Assembly (NCBI GenBank): GCA_016235825.1
Contig: JACRIL010000108.1
Span: 1-32,299, forward strand
Source of the DNA: Planctomycetota bacterium
Lineage (GTDB): Bacteria; Planctomycetota; Phycisphaerae; SM23-33
Length of the DNA: 32,299 nt
Reading direction: 5' to 3'
The position numbers and the translations under genes were made by a program. Under the pieces are notes generated by a model, which made no database searches, was not told where the DNA came from, and worked only from the letters and a program-made list of their open reading frames with translations. This document shows positions 7,272-15,702 of the stretch, one piece after another. How positions within the stretch are numbered: the stretch's first letter is position 1; every line of letters begins with the position of its first letter.

Positions 7272-8699
7272 ATGAAAAAATTGTTCGCGATCTTATCGCT
7301 CGTGGCAATTAGTTCCGGCGGGTGCGGAAAAGGGGAATCGTCGCCGCAGGACTGGAGGACGCAGCAGGCCGACGCCGCCTGCCGGCAGAAATGGGGCAAG
7401 GGCCTGGCCGATCTTCCGGCCGTCAAGCTGACCATAATCGGCCCGCAGAATGAGGCGATCAAGAACGAATTCAAGTGGGCATTCTCGCTATATAACGCGG
7501 TGGAGTTCGGCCAGCGGGTCGAAATGGAATGGCGGGACGTGGGCGGGGGCGGCAGTTCGATCGAGCAATATTTGCAGACCGTTTACGCGAAGAAGAACGA
7601 TGGCGGCGGGGACAATGAAAATGTCAGTTCCGGCATCGATATCGTCTGGGGCGGGGGCGACAGGCCTTATCCGAAATTCGCGTCGCTCGGCATTCTGGAA
7701 CCGATGGGTCTGCCGGAAGAGACTCTCGGGCAGATTCCGCCGGAACTGGGCGGCGTGAGGTTGCGGGACGACAAAGGGCTTTGGTGCGGCTGCGCGCTGA
7801 GCGGGTTCGGGCTGCTTTATAATCGCGGCCTGCTGGAAAAGTGCAGAATTCGCCCGCCTCAGACGTGGGACGACCTTGCGGACGGGCGATTCGCCGACCT
7901 GGTTTCCCTTGCCGACCCCAACCAGTCGAGTTCGGCCGCGGCGATTTACCGGATGGTCGTGCAGTCGGGCGGCGACTGGCCCGACGGCTGGGCCAAGCTG
8001 CTGCGTCTGCTGGCCAATGCCAGACGGATCGACGACAGCGCCGGTGCAGCCGCGTCGGCCCCGCTGATCGGCGAGGCTCTGGCGTCGGCGTGCATAGATT
8101 TTTACGGGGCAATGCGCGTGGCCGAGGCGCCCGACGAGTTGGTCTACGTCAGCCCGAAGGGGCAGGCCATTTTTTCGCCCGATTGCATCGCTATCCTGAA
8201 AAATCCGCCCAATCGCGCCCTTGCCAGGCGGTTCGCGGCCTTCGTGCTTTCGGCCCGAGGCCAGGCGATCATGGGCCTGCGGGTCGGCCAGGCGGACGGC
8301 CCGATAAAATTTCCGCTGTATCGCTATCCGATCCGCCGCGACGTCTATGAAAAGCACGCCGGCGGATTTCTGCCGGGCGTGAGCAGTCCGTATCAGGCCG
8401 GCCTGGCGATGGAACTGACCGACTGGCGCAAGCGGATCGAGTTCGACGTGCTGAAAAAGTTGATCCAGGCCGCCGCGGTGGACAACATCGAGAGTCTGCG
8501 AAAGGCCCGGGCCGCGCTCGTGCGGACCGGCTGCGAACCGGCACGTCTGGCCGAGTTCAACCGTCTGCCCGAAAACATCGACTCGCTGGAGAAGATGTCG
8601 GCGATCGCCGGGCGGCTGAAGGACAACATGCAGGCGCAGCAGATCATCAACGACTGGCAGGCGTTTTTCAGGGCCAAATACGAAAATGTCGCAAGATAA
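7272..8699 (+). CDS. ABC transporter extracellular solute-binding lipoprotein (ferric-iron type family)
   Basis: This 475-residue protein starts with a short signal peptide (MKKLFAILSLVAIS) ending in Cys18, so it is probably a lipoprotein. The residues before the Cys (SGG) are not an ideal lipobox. Segments such as TWDDLADGRFADLVSLADPNQSSS, read in two parts near the middle, are typical of binding proteins for ferric iron, thiamine or phosphonates (the FbpA/AfuA-like group). A C-terminal extension of roughly 100 residues, rich in Lys, Glu and Leu, goes beyond the usual fold. The gene overlaps the permease by 14 bases and is clearly co-transcribed with it. The substrate cannot be decided from the sequence. 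A possible promoter (TTGCTC, 16 bases, CATAAT at 7155-7160) lies upstream. Confidence 0.8.
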   Translation: MKKLFAILSLVAISSGGCGKGESSPQDWRTQQADAACRQKWGKGLADLPAVKLTIIGPQNEAIKNEFKWAFSLYNAVEFGQRVEMEWRDVGGGGSSIEQYLQTVYAKKNDGGGDNENVSSGIDIVWGGGDRPYPKFASLGILEPMGLPEETLGQIPPELGGVRLRDDKGLWCGCALSGFGLLYNRGLLEKCRIRPPQTWDDLADGRFADLVSLADPNQSSSAAAIYRMVVQSGGDWPDGWAKLLRLLANARRIDDSAGAAASAPLIGEALASACIDFYGAMRVAEAPDELVYVSPKGQAIFSPDCIAILKNPPNRALARRFAAFVLSARGQAIMGLRVGQADGPIKFPLYRYPIRRDVYEKHAGGFLPGVSSPYQAGLAMELTDWRKRIEFDVLKKLIQAAAVDNIESLRKARAALVRTGCEPARLAEFNRLPENIDSLEKMSAIAGRLKDNMQAQQIINDWQAFFRAKYENVAR

Positions 8700-10482
8700 T
8701 CGCAAAGACATGCCGTTGATTCCGCGGTCCGGCCCGCCTGCCCGCGCCGGCATGAGAATGGGCGATTTCATCCCGCCGGCCCTGGCGATCATCCTTGTCC
8801 TGCTGATGGCGATCTTCCTGCTGATTCCCATCGGCATGGCCATCTCCAGTGCATTTGAAAAGGACGGACATTTCAGCCTGGAGTGGTTCGCGATGGTTAC
8901 CGGCAGCAGGCTCATGATCGAACAGATGCTCCGCAGCGTATTGCTCGCCTGTGCGACGACGGCTTTGTGCCTGGTGCTGGCTCTGCCGCTGGCGGTTCTG
9001 CGGGCAAGAACATCCTTCTTCGGCCAGGGCCTGCTGGGAATTCTGCTGCTTGTTCCGATGATCCTGCCTCCTTTCGTCGGGGCGATGTCGATGCGTCGGC
9101 TTCTCTGCCAGTTCGGCAGCCTCAACCTGCTGCTGGAAAAGATCGGGCTGCTGGATTTTTCCCGTGCGCTTCCGCCGGACTGGCTGGGCGGCGGGCTTGC
9201 CGGAGTGGTTATTCTTCAGGCCTTGCACCTGTTTCCGATTCTGTATCTCAACGCCTCGGCGGCGATGGCGAACATCGATCCGGCGTATCCTCAGGCGGCG
9301 CGGAACCTGGGGGCCGGGCCGTGGCGGACGTTTTTTTCGGTAACGCTGCCTCTGATGCGGCCGGGGCTTTTTGCCGGCGCGACGATAATCTTTATCTGGT
9401 CGCTGACGGACATCGGCACGCCGCTGATAATGGGTTACGAGCAGTTGACGGCGGTTACCATTTTCAAGGAACTCGGGCGGGGCAATTATTTCGGCTGGAC
9501 GTACAGCCTGGTGTTCATCATGCTGTCCGGCTCGGTAACGCTGTACGTGCTGGGCAAGTTCATCTTCGGACGGTCGCACGCGGCCGAGTCGTCGAAGGCG
9601 ACCGTCAGCGCCGACGTCCGCCGGCTTGGCGCTGCCGGCACGCTGGGGGCATGGCTGATGTTTGGCGTCGTGATTATGCTGGCGGTGCTGCCGCACGTCG
9701 GCGTGGCGCTGATGGCGTTCTCCGACCGCTGGGTGAACACGGTGCTGCCCAGCCAGTTCACGTTTAAACACATAGCCTTCGTTCTCAGCGACGAGCGGAC
9801 GTACAGCAGCATCGTCAACAGCCTCAAGTATGCCGCCGGTTCGACGGCGATAGACATTGTTCTCGGCGGGCTTGCGGCCTGGCTGATTATCCGCTGCCGC
9901 GTGCGAGGCAAGACGCTGCTTGACGGCCTGATGATGCTGCCGCTGGCCGTGCCGGGCCTGATTCTGGCGGCCGGATACGTGGCGTTGACCAACTGGCATC
10001 CGCCGTCGTGGCTGCCGGCATGGCTGTCGCTGGAGGCCATCGGCCCGACGAAAAACCCGACGTGGCTGCTGATAATCGCATATGCGGTTCGGCGGGTCCC
10101 GTTCGTGGTCCGCGGCGTGTCGGCGGGGCTGGAACAGGTGCCCGTCTCGCTGGAAGAGGCGGCGAGGAATTTGGGGGCCTCGCAGCTGGGGGCAGCGTGG
10201 CGGATAACCGTGCCGCTCGTGGCGGCCAACATCATCGCCGCGGGCGTGCTGACCTTCGCCTTTGCCGTGCTGGAGGTCAGCGACTCGCTGATACTGGCCC
10301 AGACCGAACAGTATTATCCGATTACCAAGCAGATATACAACCTTGCGACCAGCGCGGGTTTTCCGCAGACGGCAAACCAGGCGGCGGCGTTGGGCGTTTA
10401 CGGAATGGCCATGCTGGCCGGCACGATGGCGATCGCAAGTGCGCTGCTCGGCAAACGGCTGGGCGCGATCTTCAGGGCGTGA
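8686..10482 (+). CDS. ABC transporter permease, two fused membrane domains (ferric-iron type)
   Basis: The 598-residue protein holds two binding-protein-dependent permease domains in one chain, as in the SfuB/FbpB iron transporters, with about twelve membrane segments in all. Each half carries the loop that touches the ATPase: AARNLGAGPWRTFFSVTLP in the first half and EEAARNLGASQLGAAW in the second, both followed by a membrane helix. The start overlaps the end of the binding-protein gene by 14 bases. The ATPase follows after a gap that holds a small palindromic repeat. Together the three form a complete importer. The fused form argues for a small oxyanion or metal complex over sugars, but this is an inference from family habit. 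Confidence 0.85.
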   Translation: MSQDNRKDMPLIPRSGPPARAGMRMGDFIPPALAIILVLLMAIFLLIPIGMAISSAFEKDGHFSLEWFAMVTGSRLMIEQMLRSVLLACATTALCLVLALPLAVLRARTSFFGQGLLGILLLVPMILPPFVGAMSMRRLLCQFGSLNLLLEKIGLLDFSRALPPDWLGGGLAGVVILQALHLFPILYLNASAAMANIDPAYPQAARNLGAGPWRTFFSVTLPLMRPGLFAGATIIFIWSLTDIGTPLIMGYEQLTAVTIFKELGRGNYFGWTYSLVFIMLSGSVTLYVLGKFIFGRSHAAESSKATVSADVRRLGAAGTLGAWLMFGVVIMLAVLPHVGVALMAFSDRWVNTVLPSQFTFKHIAFVLSDERTYSSIVNSLKYAAGSTAIDIVLGGLAAWLIIRCRVRGKTLLDGLMMLPLAVPGLILAAGYVALTNWHPPSWLPAWLSLEAIGPTKNPTWLLIIAYAVRRVPFVVRGVSAGLEQVPVSLEEAARNLGASQLGAAWRITVPLVAANIIAAGVLTFAFAVLEVSDSLILAQTEQYYPITKQIYNLATSAGFPQTANQAAALGVYGMAMLAGTMAIASALLGKRLGAIFRA

Positions 10483-10564
10483 TGGGATGATAAAGAAAAC
10501 AGCATGTAATCCCGCGGTTACGGGAATATTCTGGTGCAAGCTAATTGGCCTGCATGAAAAAATC

Positions 10565-10581
10565 GCAGGCGAGACGCCTGC
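10565..10581. repeat. Single-hairpin palindromic repeat between permease and ATPase
   Basis: GCAGGCG and CGCCTGC flank AGA, the same design and loop as the hairpins in the larger elements at 1173-1291 and 14836-14936. It creates an open frame upstream of the ATPase start that should not be taken as protein. Confidence 0.65.
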
Positions 10582-10607
10582 ACCACAAAAAAGCAGGAGT
10601 GGCGAAC

Positions 10608-11729
10608 TTGATCTCGCTGGAAATTGAAAATATCGGCAAAACGTACGGGACGGGTTCCTCGGCGGCGGTGGCGCTGGAGGGCGTGAACCTGTCGATCAGA
10701 CCGGGCGAATTTTTCTTTCTGCTTGGCCCCAGCGGCTGCGGCAAGACCACGCTGCTGCGGATCATAGCAGGCCTGATCGAACCGACGAAGGGGCGGGTGC
10801 TGATGGGCGAGCGGGACGTAACCGCCCTGCCGCCGGAAGACCGCAAAACGGCGATGGTGTTCCAGAACTACGCCCTCTGGCCTCATATGACGGTCCGCCG
10901 CAATGTGGAGTTCGGGCCGAAGATGCGCGGCGTGCCGACTGGCAGGCGGCATGAACTGGCGGGCGAGTGCCTCGATATGGTCCAGATGCTCCAGTACGCC
11001 GGCCGCAAGCCGAGCCAGCTTTCCGGCGGCCAGCAGCAGCGGGTGGCTGTGGCCCGGGCTTTGGCGGCCCGGCCGGACATCCTGCTGCTGGACGAGCCGC
11101 TTTCCAATCTCGACGCCCGCCTCCGCCAGCACATGCGGGACGAGTTGCGGCAGTTGGTGAAATCGTCGGGCGTAACAGCCGTCTACGTTACTCACGATCA
11201 GAAAGAGGCGATGGCGATGGCCGACCGGATCGCCGTCATGAACGCAGGCAGGCTCGCGCAGGTCGGCGAGCCGCGACAGCTTTACGACCGGCCCGGCGGA
11301 AGGTTCGTGGCCGATTTCCTCGGCGAGGCGAATTTTCTGGACGGGCGCGTGCTGGCGGTGCGGGCGGACCAGGTGCGGCAGGGCGGATATCTCGTGAAGA
11401 TCGCCACGTCCGCCGGCGAACTGGATGCGTTCAGCGACTCATCAATCCAGGCCGGCAGCAATGTTGCGTGTATGGTCCGGCCGGAGCGGGTGGATGTGTT
11501 TGAGACGCAGGACCGTCCGGCGGGAGCGGGTTGCATATTCAAGGCCGTGGTCCGGTCGGCGACTTATCTCGGCCAGTCGCAGCAGGCCACCTGCGTCCTG
11601 CCGGGCGGAACGCCTTTCAGGATAGAAATTCCGGGCGGACAATCGCGGTTGGCGCCCAGCCTGGAAATATCGCTCCTGATCCATCCGCGGGACGTGGTTA
11701 TCCTGGAACGGGACAAACAGAATCCCTGA
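10608..11729 (+). CDS. ABC transporter ATPase with C-terminal TOBE-like domain
   Basis: All nucleotide-binding motifs are visible in order: Walker [11 protein letters not shown]-loop [10 protein letters not shown], signature LSGGQQQR, Walker [13 protein letters not shown] and the switch His in VTHD. The remaining 130 or so residues form a regulatory beta domain of the TOBE type found in iron, spermidine and sugar importers. I place the start at TTG 10608 (373 residues) because AGGAG lies eight bases upstream and the protein then opens directly with the usual [12 protein letters not shown] strand. The longer frame from 10545 would translate a palindromic repeat. It energises the permease encoded just upstream. 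The gene ends 27 bases before the convergent parvulin gene. Confidence 0.85.
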   Translation: MISLEIENIGKTYGTGSSAAVALEGVNLSIRPGEFFFLLGPSGCGKTTLLRIIAGLIEPTKGRVLMGERDVTALPPEDRKTAMVFQNYALWPHMTVRRNVEFGPKMRGVPTGRRHELAGECLDMVQMLQYAGRKPSQLSGGQQQRVAVARALAARPDILLLDEPLSNLDARLRQHMRDELRQLVKSSGVTAVYVTHDQKEAMAMADRIAVMNAGRLAQVGEPRQLYDRPGGRFVADFLGEANFLDGRVLAVRADQVRQGGYLVKIATSAGELDAFSDSSIQAGSNVACMVRPERVDVFETQDRPAGAGCIFKAVVRSATYLGQSQQATCVLPGGTPFRIEIPGGQSRLAPSLEISLLIHPRDVVILERDKQNP

Positions 11730-11740
11730 ATTTTAAATGT

Positions 11741-11772
11741 CCCGGCCGGGGGCCTGTTATTTTTCGGCCGGG
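11741..11772. terminator. Bidirectional terminator-like hairpin between convergent genes
   Basis: CCCGGCCG (11741-11748) pairs with CGGCCGGG (11765-11772) around a 16-base loop that ends in five Ts. It overlaps the last codons and stop of the minus-strand parvulin gene and would serve both converging transcripts. Confidence 0.45.
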
Positions 11773-12863
11773 GAAGTCTGGGTCTGCGGGTTTTGTTCGA
11801 TAATCGTGATCGTCCAGGCATTGATGGTTTTTTCCATCATCGCGCCGAGCAGTTCGGCTACCAGTGCGTTGCCGGCGATTCTTTGCTGAAGTTGGGCGGG
11901 CGCCGTCTCGTTGCCTTCGGTTTTTGCCGCAACCTTGATGATGTGGAAGCCGAACTCCGACCTCAGGACCGGGCTGACCTGGCCAGGTTTTGTCGTAAAT
12001 GCGACTTTCGAGAACAGCGGGACCATATCGGCGAAGACAAACTCGGGCAGTTCGCTGCCGCGCTCCTTGCTGTAGTCGTCGGAGAACTGTTTGGCGGCGT
12101 CATCGAAGGATATTTTGCCGTCCTGGATGTCTTTGGCTATTTTTTCAGCCTTTGCCAGGGCGGCCTTCTGTTTGGCGGTGTCGTCGGTCGGATTGCACAT
12201 TACCAGGATGTGCGAGGCCTGGATTTTGGTCCCATTGAAATAATCGGGGTGCGCCTTTATGAAGGCGTCGATTTTGTCCGGAGCCGTCGTCTGCTCCAGC
12301 AGTTTCTGTATGCGAATCCTGTCCCGGATTACCTGTTCGTTCAGGTCCCTTGCGGCCATGAACTCCTCGTCGCTCAGTTTTTCCTTTTCCGCCGCCTGCC
12401 GGATCATCTTATGGACTTCGTCGAGTTTGGCCTGGTCGCATTGAATCTTTGCGTCGTCGGCGAGCATCGTATTGAGCTTGTCCTGGACCATGTTGCCGGT
12501 GAACCGCGCCGTCTCGGCCTGAAGTTCCTGATCGGACAGCTTTCTCGGTGCGCGGGCCACGGCCATGTCAAGTTTTTCCGATGTTATTTTCTGGCCGCAG
12601 ACTGTGGCCAGAAGCCTGGGCGGCGGCAGGACGATGGCGGGCATTGAGGCTGCCCGCGTCGAGGGGGAGGTTGAGGCGGTCTTTTCCGCCGGCCGGGTCG
12701 CGGCGGGTCTTTCGTCGGCAATCCGGTCGGGCTTTGTGGCCGGCGAGGCGGTCTGTTCCGGTTTGGCCCGGTTTGGATTCGAGGCGTCGGGGCCTTGCTG
12801 CGGCTGATTGCACGAGACGACGGACATTGCGGCCGCAACCAATATCAGAATCGTTTTTTTCAC
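11757..12863 (-). CDS. Parvulin-type peptidyl-prolyl isomerase lipoprotein (SurA/PrsA-like)
   Basis: The 368-residue protein begins with a lipoprotein signal (MKKTILILVAAAMSVVSC, Cys18 after VVS), followed by a Pro/Ala/Thr-rich stretch to about residue 80, a helical chaperone-like region and a parvulin domain at about 212-313. The domain shows the family marks QASHILV, a GSELPEF turn and EFGFHIIKV. It probably helps fold exported proteins at the membrane. I chose the GTG at 12863 because GGAG lies six bases upstream and the signal then starts at once; an ATG at 12875 would add four residues and use up that binding site. gmhA lies upstream on the same strand with a 133-base gap. Confidence 0.85.
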   Translation of the reverse strand: MKKTILILVAAAMSVVSCNQPQQGPDASNPNRAKPEQTASPATKPDRIADERPAATRPAEKTASTSPSTRAASMPAIVLPPPRLLATVCGQKITSEKLDMAVARAPRKLSDQELQAETARFTGNMVQDKLNTMLADDAKIQCDQAKLDEVHKMIRQAAEKEKLSDEEFMAARDLNEQVIRDRIRIQKLLEQTTAPDKIDAFIKAHPDYFNGTKIQASHILVMCNPTDDTAKQKAALAKAEKIAKDIQDGKISFDDAAKQFSDDYSKERGSELPEFVFADMVPLFSKVAFTTKPGQVSPVLRSEFGFHIIKVAAKTEGNETAPAQLQQRIAGNALVAELLGAMMEKTINAWTITIIEQNPQTQTSPAEK

Positions 12864-12996
12864 GATAATCTCCATGCGACGGGTTTGTGAGCCGGCTGGG
12901 ACAGCATCGGGCGGCCCCGGACATTGAAACCGGACCCATTCTGAACTGGCGGATATTAACACATTGGGCCGTCCGGCTGCGACACAAAAAATATTT

Positions 12997-13563
12997 TCAG
13001 GCCATGGCGGCCTCAACCAGTTCGCAGATAGTGTGATAAATGACGGCGTGGGCTTCCTGGATTCGCGGCGTGCAGGCCGATGGAACGTCCAGCAGCACGT
13101 CGGCCAGGGCGGCGCATTTTCCGCCGGATTGGCCCGTCAGGGCGATGGTCTTGAGGCCCATCGACCTGGCGAGCGAGAGGGCGGCGACCACGTTTGGCGA
13201 ATTGCCCGACGTGCTGATTCCGACAGCCACGTCGCCCGCTCGGGCGTTGGCCTCGATCTGCCGGGCGAAAATCCGGTCAAAATTATAATCGTTGGCCAGG
13301 CAGGTGAGGACCGAGCTGTCGGCGGTGAGGGCCTGGGCGCGAAGGGCCTTGCGCTCCTTCATGAATCTTCCGACCAGTTCGCCGGCGATGTGCTGGGCGT
13401 CGGCGGCTGACCCGCCGTTGCCGAACAGGAACACCCCGCCTCCGGCGCGGTACGAGGCGACAATCAGATCGACGGCCTGGACGATCCTGCCCGACAGATG
13501 GCGGCAGGCCTGCGACTGCACTTGTGCGGCCTCGGCGAAACGTTTTTCGATCAGGTCTTTCAT
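12997..13563 (-). CDS. gmhA: Phosphoheptose isomerase (sedoheptulose 7-phosphate isomerase)
   Basis: The 188-residue protein is a SIS-fold isomerase that turns sedoheptulose 7-phosphate into D-glycero-D-manno-heptose 7-phosphate, the first step toward nucleotide-activated heptose for surface glycans. FGNGGSAADAQHIAGELVGRF, split here as FGNGGSAADAQ and HIAGELVG, holds the sugar-phosphate loop and the catalytic Glu; ISTSGNSPN is the second phosphate loop; IQEAHAVIYHTICE near the end holds the catalytic His. The ATG at 13563 has AGGAA seven bases upstream. Related SIS proteins such as DiaA share the fold, but the length and motifs fit GmhA. It is divergent from the glycosyltransferase array, which supports a glycan role. 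Confidence 0.87.
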   Translation of the reverse strand: MKDLIEKRFAEAAQVQSQACRHLSGRIVQAVDLIVASYRAGGGVFLFGNGGSAADAQHIAGELVGRFMKERKALRAQALTADSSVLTCLANDYNFDRIFARQIEANARAGDVAVGISTSGNSPNVVAALSLARSMGLKTIALTGQSGGKCAALADVLLDVPSACTPRIQEAHAVIYHTICELVEAAMA

Positions 13564-13698
13564 TCCTGGGTTCCTCGTGATTATTCTTTCGCGGTTTATA
13601 AGATTATCCGCCTGTACCGCCGGTCCGCAAGAGCGCAGCGCGGGCAGAACCGTAAAAAGTGTGGAAAAACGGTCCGGTCTGCAATAAGCATTGTAGAC

Positions 13699-15684
13699 AT
13701 GAACGCTGGTCCTGACATCAAACCTGCCCCCGGCCGGCTGGCCGGAATCGCCAAAGGCGCGATTCTGGTCGCCGCGACGGTCGCCTGTTATCTGCCGGCG
13801 CTGGGGGCGGATTTCATCTGGGATGACGACGTCTATGTCGATTGGCAGACCACCCGCGACAGCCGCGACGGGCTGCGCAGAATATGGTTCGAGCCTGGAT
13901 CGACCATGCAATATTACCCGGTTGCATACAGCGTCTTCTGGCTGCAAAGACGGATGTGGGACCTGGAGCCGTTCGGCTATCACCTGGTAAACGTCCTTCT
14001 TCACGCCGCCAACGCGATACTGCTGTGGCGTCTGCTGAGTCGGTTGGGCGTCGGCGGGGCGTTTATCGCCGCGGCGATCTTCGCGATTCATCCGGTCTGT
14101 GTCGAGTCTGTGGCGTGGGTCTGCGAGCTGAAAAACACGCTGTCGGGCCTGTTTTACCTGCTGGCCGGTCTGGCGTATCTGCGGTTTTCGCCGCCCCAGC
14201 GGGCCGGGCCGTCGGCGGACCGATGGCCCTGGTACGCCGCGGCCGCGATGCTGTTCATTCTGGCAGTGCTGACCAAGACTGTAACGGCGTCCTGGCCGGC
14301 GGCGGTGCTGCTGGTTCTGTGGTGGAAGAGAGGCCGGTTCAACTGGCGAGACTTGTGTGTAATGATCCCTTTGTTTCTGGCCGGGGCGGGCGCCGGCCTT
14401 TTGACCGCATGGATGGAGGTGTATCACGCCGGCGCCGGCGGGGGCGACTGGGCGCTCGGCTGGGGCGAAAGGATAATTCTTGCCGGCAGGGCATTGTGGT
14501 TCTACGCGGGCAAGCTGGCCTGGCCGGCCGAGCTTGTATTCATATATCCGCGATGGAACCTCGACGCGGGCGACCGGCTTCAATGGCTGTGGACGATTTC
14601 CGCAATTCTTGTGATTGGGTCGCTATGGCTGTTTCGCCGTCGGGCGGGCAGGGGGCCGCTGACGGGTGTGCTGTTCTTCGCCGGGACGCTGTTTCCGGCC
14701 CTGGGATTTTTCAACGTGTATCCGTTCCGGTTTTCGTTCGTGGCCGACCATTTTCAATATCTGGCGAGTATCGGACTTATTGCGCTGGCCTCGTCGGCGG
14801 CATGGCGGCTGTATGTGTCGCGACCATCTTGGCCGCGTGTGCCGCAGGCGTCTCGCCTGCGGGAAGCCAGAGAACAAATGACAAACTGCGAGGGCAAGAT
14901 GCCCTCGCCACACGCGGGCGAGACGCCCGCGACACATTTTCAACCGTTCGCGAGGCGGGCTGTTGTCGCCTGCGTGATAGGCCTGGCCGGCGTGCTTTGC
15001 GTTCTGACATGCCGGCACTGCCGGATTTTCCACGATTCCGAAACGCTCTGGACGGACACGCTGGCCAAAAATGACCGCTGCTGGCTGGCCGGTTCCGGGC
15101 TTGGCGACGCGGCCGAAAAAGCCGGGAACTTTGAACGGGCGGCTCAATTCTACGAGCGTTCGCTGAGCCTGTATCCAAACCAGCCTCAGACGATCTTCAA
15201 CCTGGGAACGGACCTGATCAAAATGGGCCGATTCGACGGGGCGGAGGAACAATTCGTCCGCCTGGCCGCTATGGAACCGGATAACGCGAGGGTCCGCATG
15301 AATCTGGGCATAGTGCTGATGCAGCGAGGCAGGGTTGATGACGGGATCGCGAATTTGCGGAAGGCGGCCGAACTTCAGCCGCAGTCGGCGGTTATCAGGA
15401 TCAACCTTGGCAGGGCGCTGGTCGAGGCCGGGCGATACGAACAGGCGATTGAACAGATCGAACAGGCCGTCAAGGTTCAGCCGCACAGCGAGACCGGCTG
15501 GTATTGCCTGGGCCTTGCATATGAAAAGGCCGGCAGGACGGGCATGGCCGGAAGCTGCTATAAACGTTGCCTGGGCATCAATCCATCGAACCGGTCGGCG
15601 TCGGAGGCGTTGCGGCGATTGCTGCGGCCTGCCGGGCAGGCTTCCATGCCGGCCTCGCTTGCCGAAACGTCGCCGGCGAAGTAA
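13699..15684 (+). CDS. GT-C membrane glycosyltransferase with C-terminal TPR repeats, paralogue 1
   Basis: This 661-residue protein has about ten membrane helices followed by about five tetratricopeptide repeats from residue 450 on. FIWDDDVYV in the first loop is the acidic motif of GT-C transferases that use lipid-linked sugars. HPVCVESVAW and LTKTVTASWP match HPIQTEAV/HPLQTESV and GCKEAIITVP/GCKETIITAP in the two downstream genes, so the three are paralogues. The layout is like that of the TMTC protein O-mannosyltransferases. The start at 13699 is the first Met before the N-terminal helix; no clear ribosome binding site is seen. A palindromic element at 14836-14936 adds roughly 33 residues to a loop between two late helices that are close together in the paralogues. 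Confidence 0.75.
   Translation: MNAGPDIKPAPGRLAGIAKGAILVAATVACYLPALGADFIWDDDVYVDWQTTRDSRDGLRRIWFEPGSTMQYYPVAYSVFWLQRRMWDLEPFGYHLVNVLLHAANAILLWRLLSRLGVGGAFIAAAIFAIHPVCVESVAWVCELKNTLSGLFYLLAGLAYLRFSPPQRAGPSADRWPWYAAAAMLFILAVLTKTVTASWPAAVLLVLWWKRGRFNWRDLCVMIPLFLAGAGAGLLTAWMEVYHAGAGGGDWALGWGERIILAGRALWFYAGKLAWPAELVFIYPRWNLDAGDRLQWLWTISAILVIGSLWLFRRRAGRGPLTGVLFFAGTLFPALGFFNVYPFRFSFVADHFQYLASIGLIALASSAAWRLYVSRPSWPRVPQASRLREAREQMTNCEGKMPSPHAGETPATHFQPFARRAVVACVIGLAGVLCVLTCRHCRIFHDSETLWTDTLAKNDRCWLAGSGLGDAAEKAGNFERAAQFYERSLSLYPNQPQTIFNLGTDLIKMGRFDGAEEQFVRLAAMEPDNARVRMNLGIVLMQRGRVDDGIANLRKAAELQPQSAVIRINLGRALVEAGRYEQAIEQIEQAVKVQPHSETGWYCLGLAYEKAGRTGMAGSCYKRCLGINPSNRSASEALRRLLRPAGQASMPASLAETSPAK
14836..14936. 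repeat. Palindromic repeat element inserted in frame in GT-C paralogue 1
   Basis: Three perfect hairpins with three-base loops are present: 14842-14862 (loop TCT), 14889-14907 (AGA) and 14913-14931 (AGA), separated by an A-rich stretch like that in the eboC copy. The ends are imperfect inverted repeats (GTGTGCCGC and GCGACAC). It is translated without a stop, giving EGKMPSPHAGETPATH, closely like TGKMPVPL from the eboC copy, so the same frame is used in both genes. Confidence 0.8.
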
Positions 15685-15702
15685 CATCAGCCAGGCCTAA
15701 CC

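Noticed and set aside
8668..10539. A 623-codon open frame on the minus strand opposite the ABC permease
   Set aside because: It mirrors a well-supported permease gene, is Arg/Gln/His-rich without domains, and is a common by-product of GC-rich codon use.
10545..10607. A 21-residue N-terminal extension of the ABC ATPase
   Set aside because: It translates a palindromic repeat, and the TTG at 10608 has AGGAG at good spacing and gives the standard domain start.
13564..14583. A long minus-strand extension of gmhA
   Set aside because: The normal GmhA start at 13563 has a ribosome binding site, and the extension lies opposite the glycosyltransferase gene with low-complexity translation.
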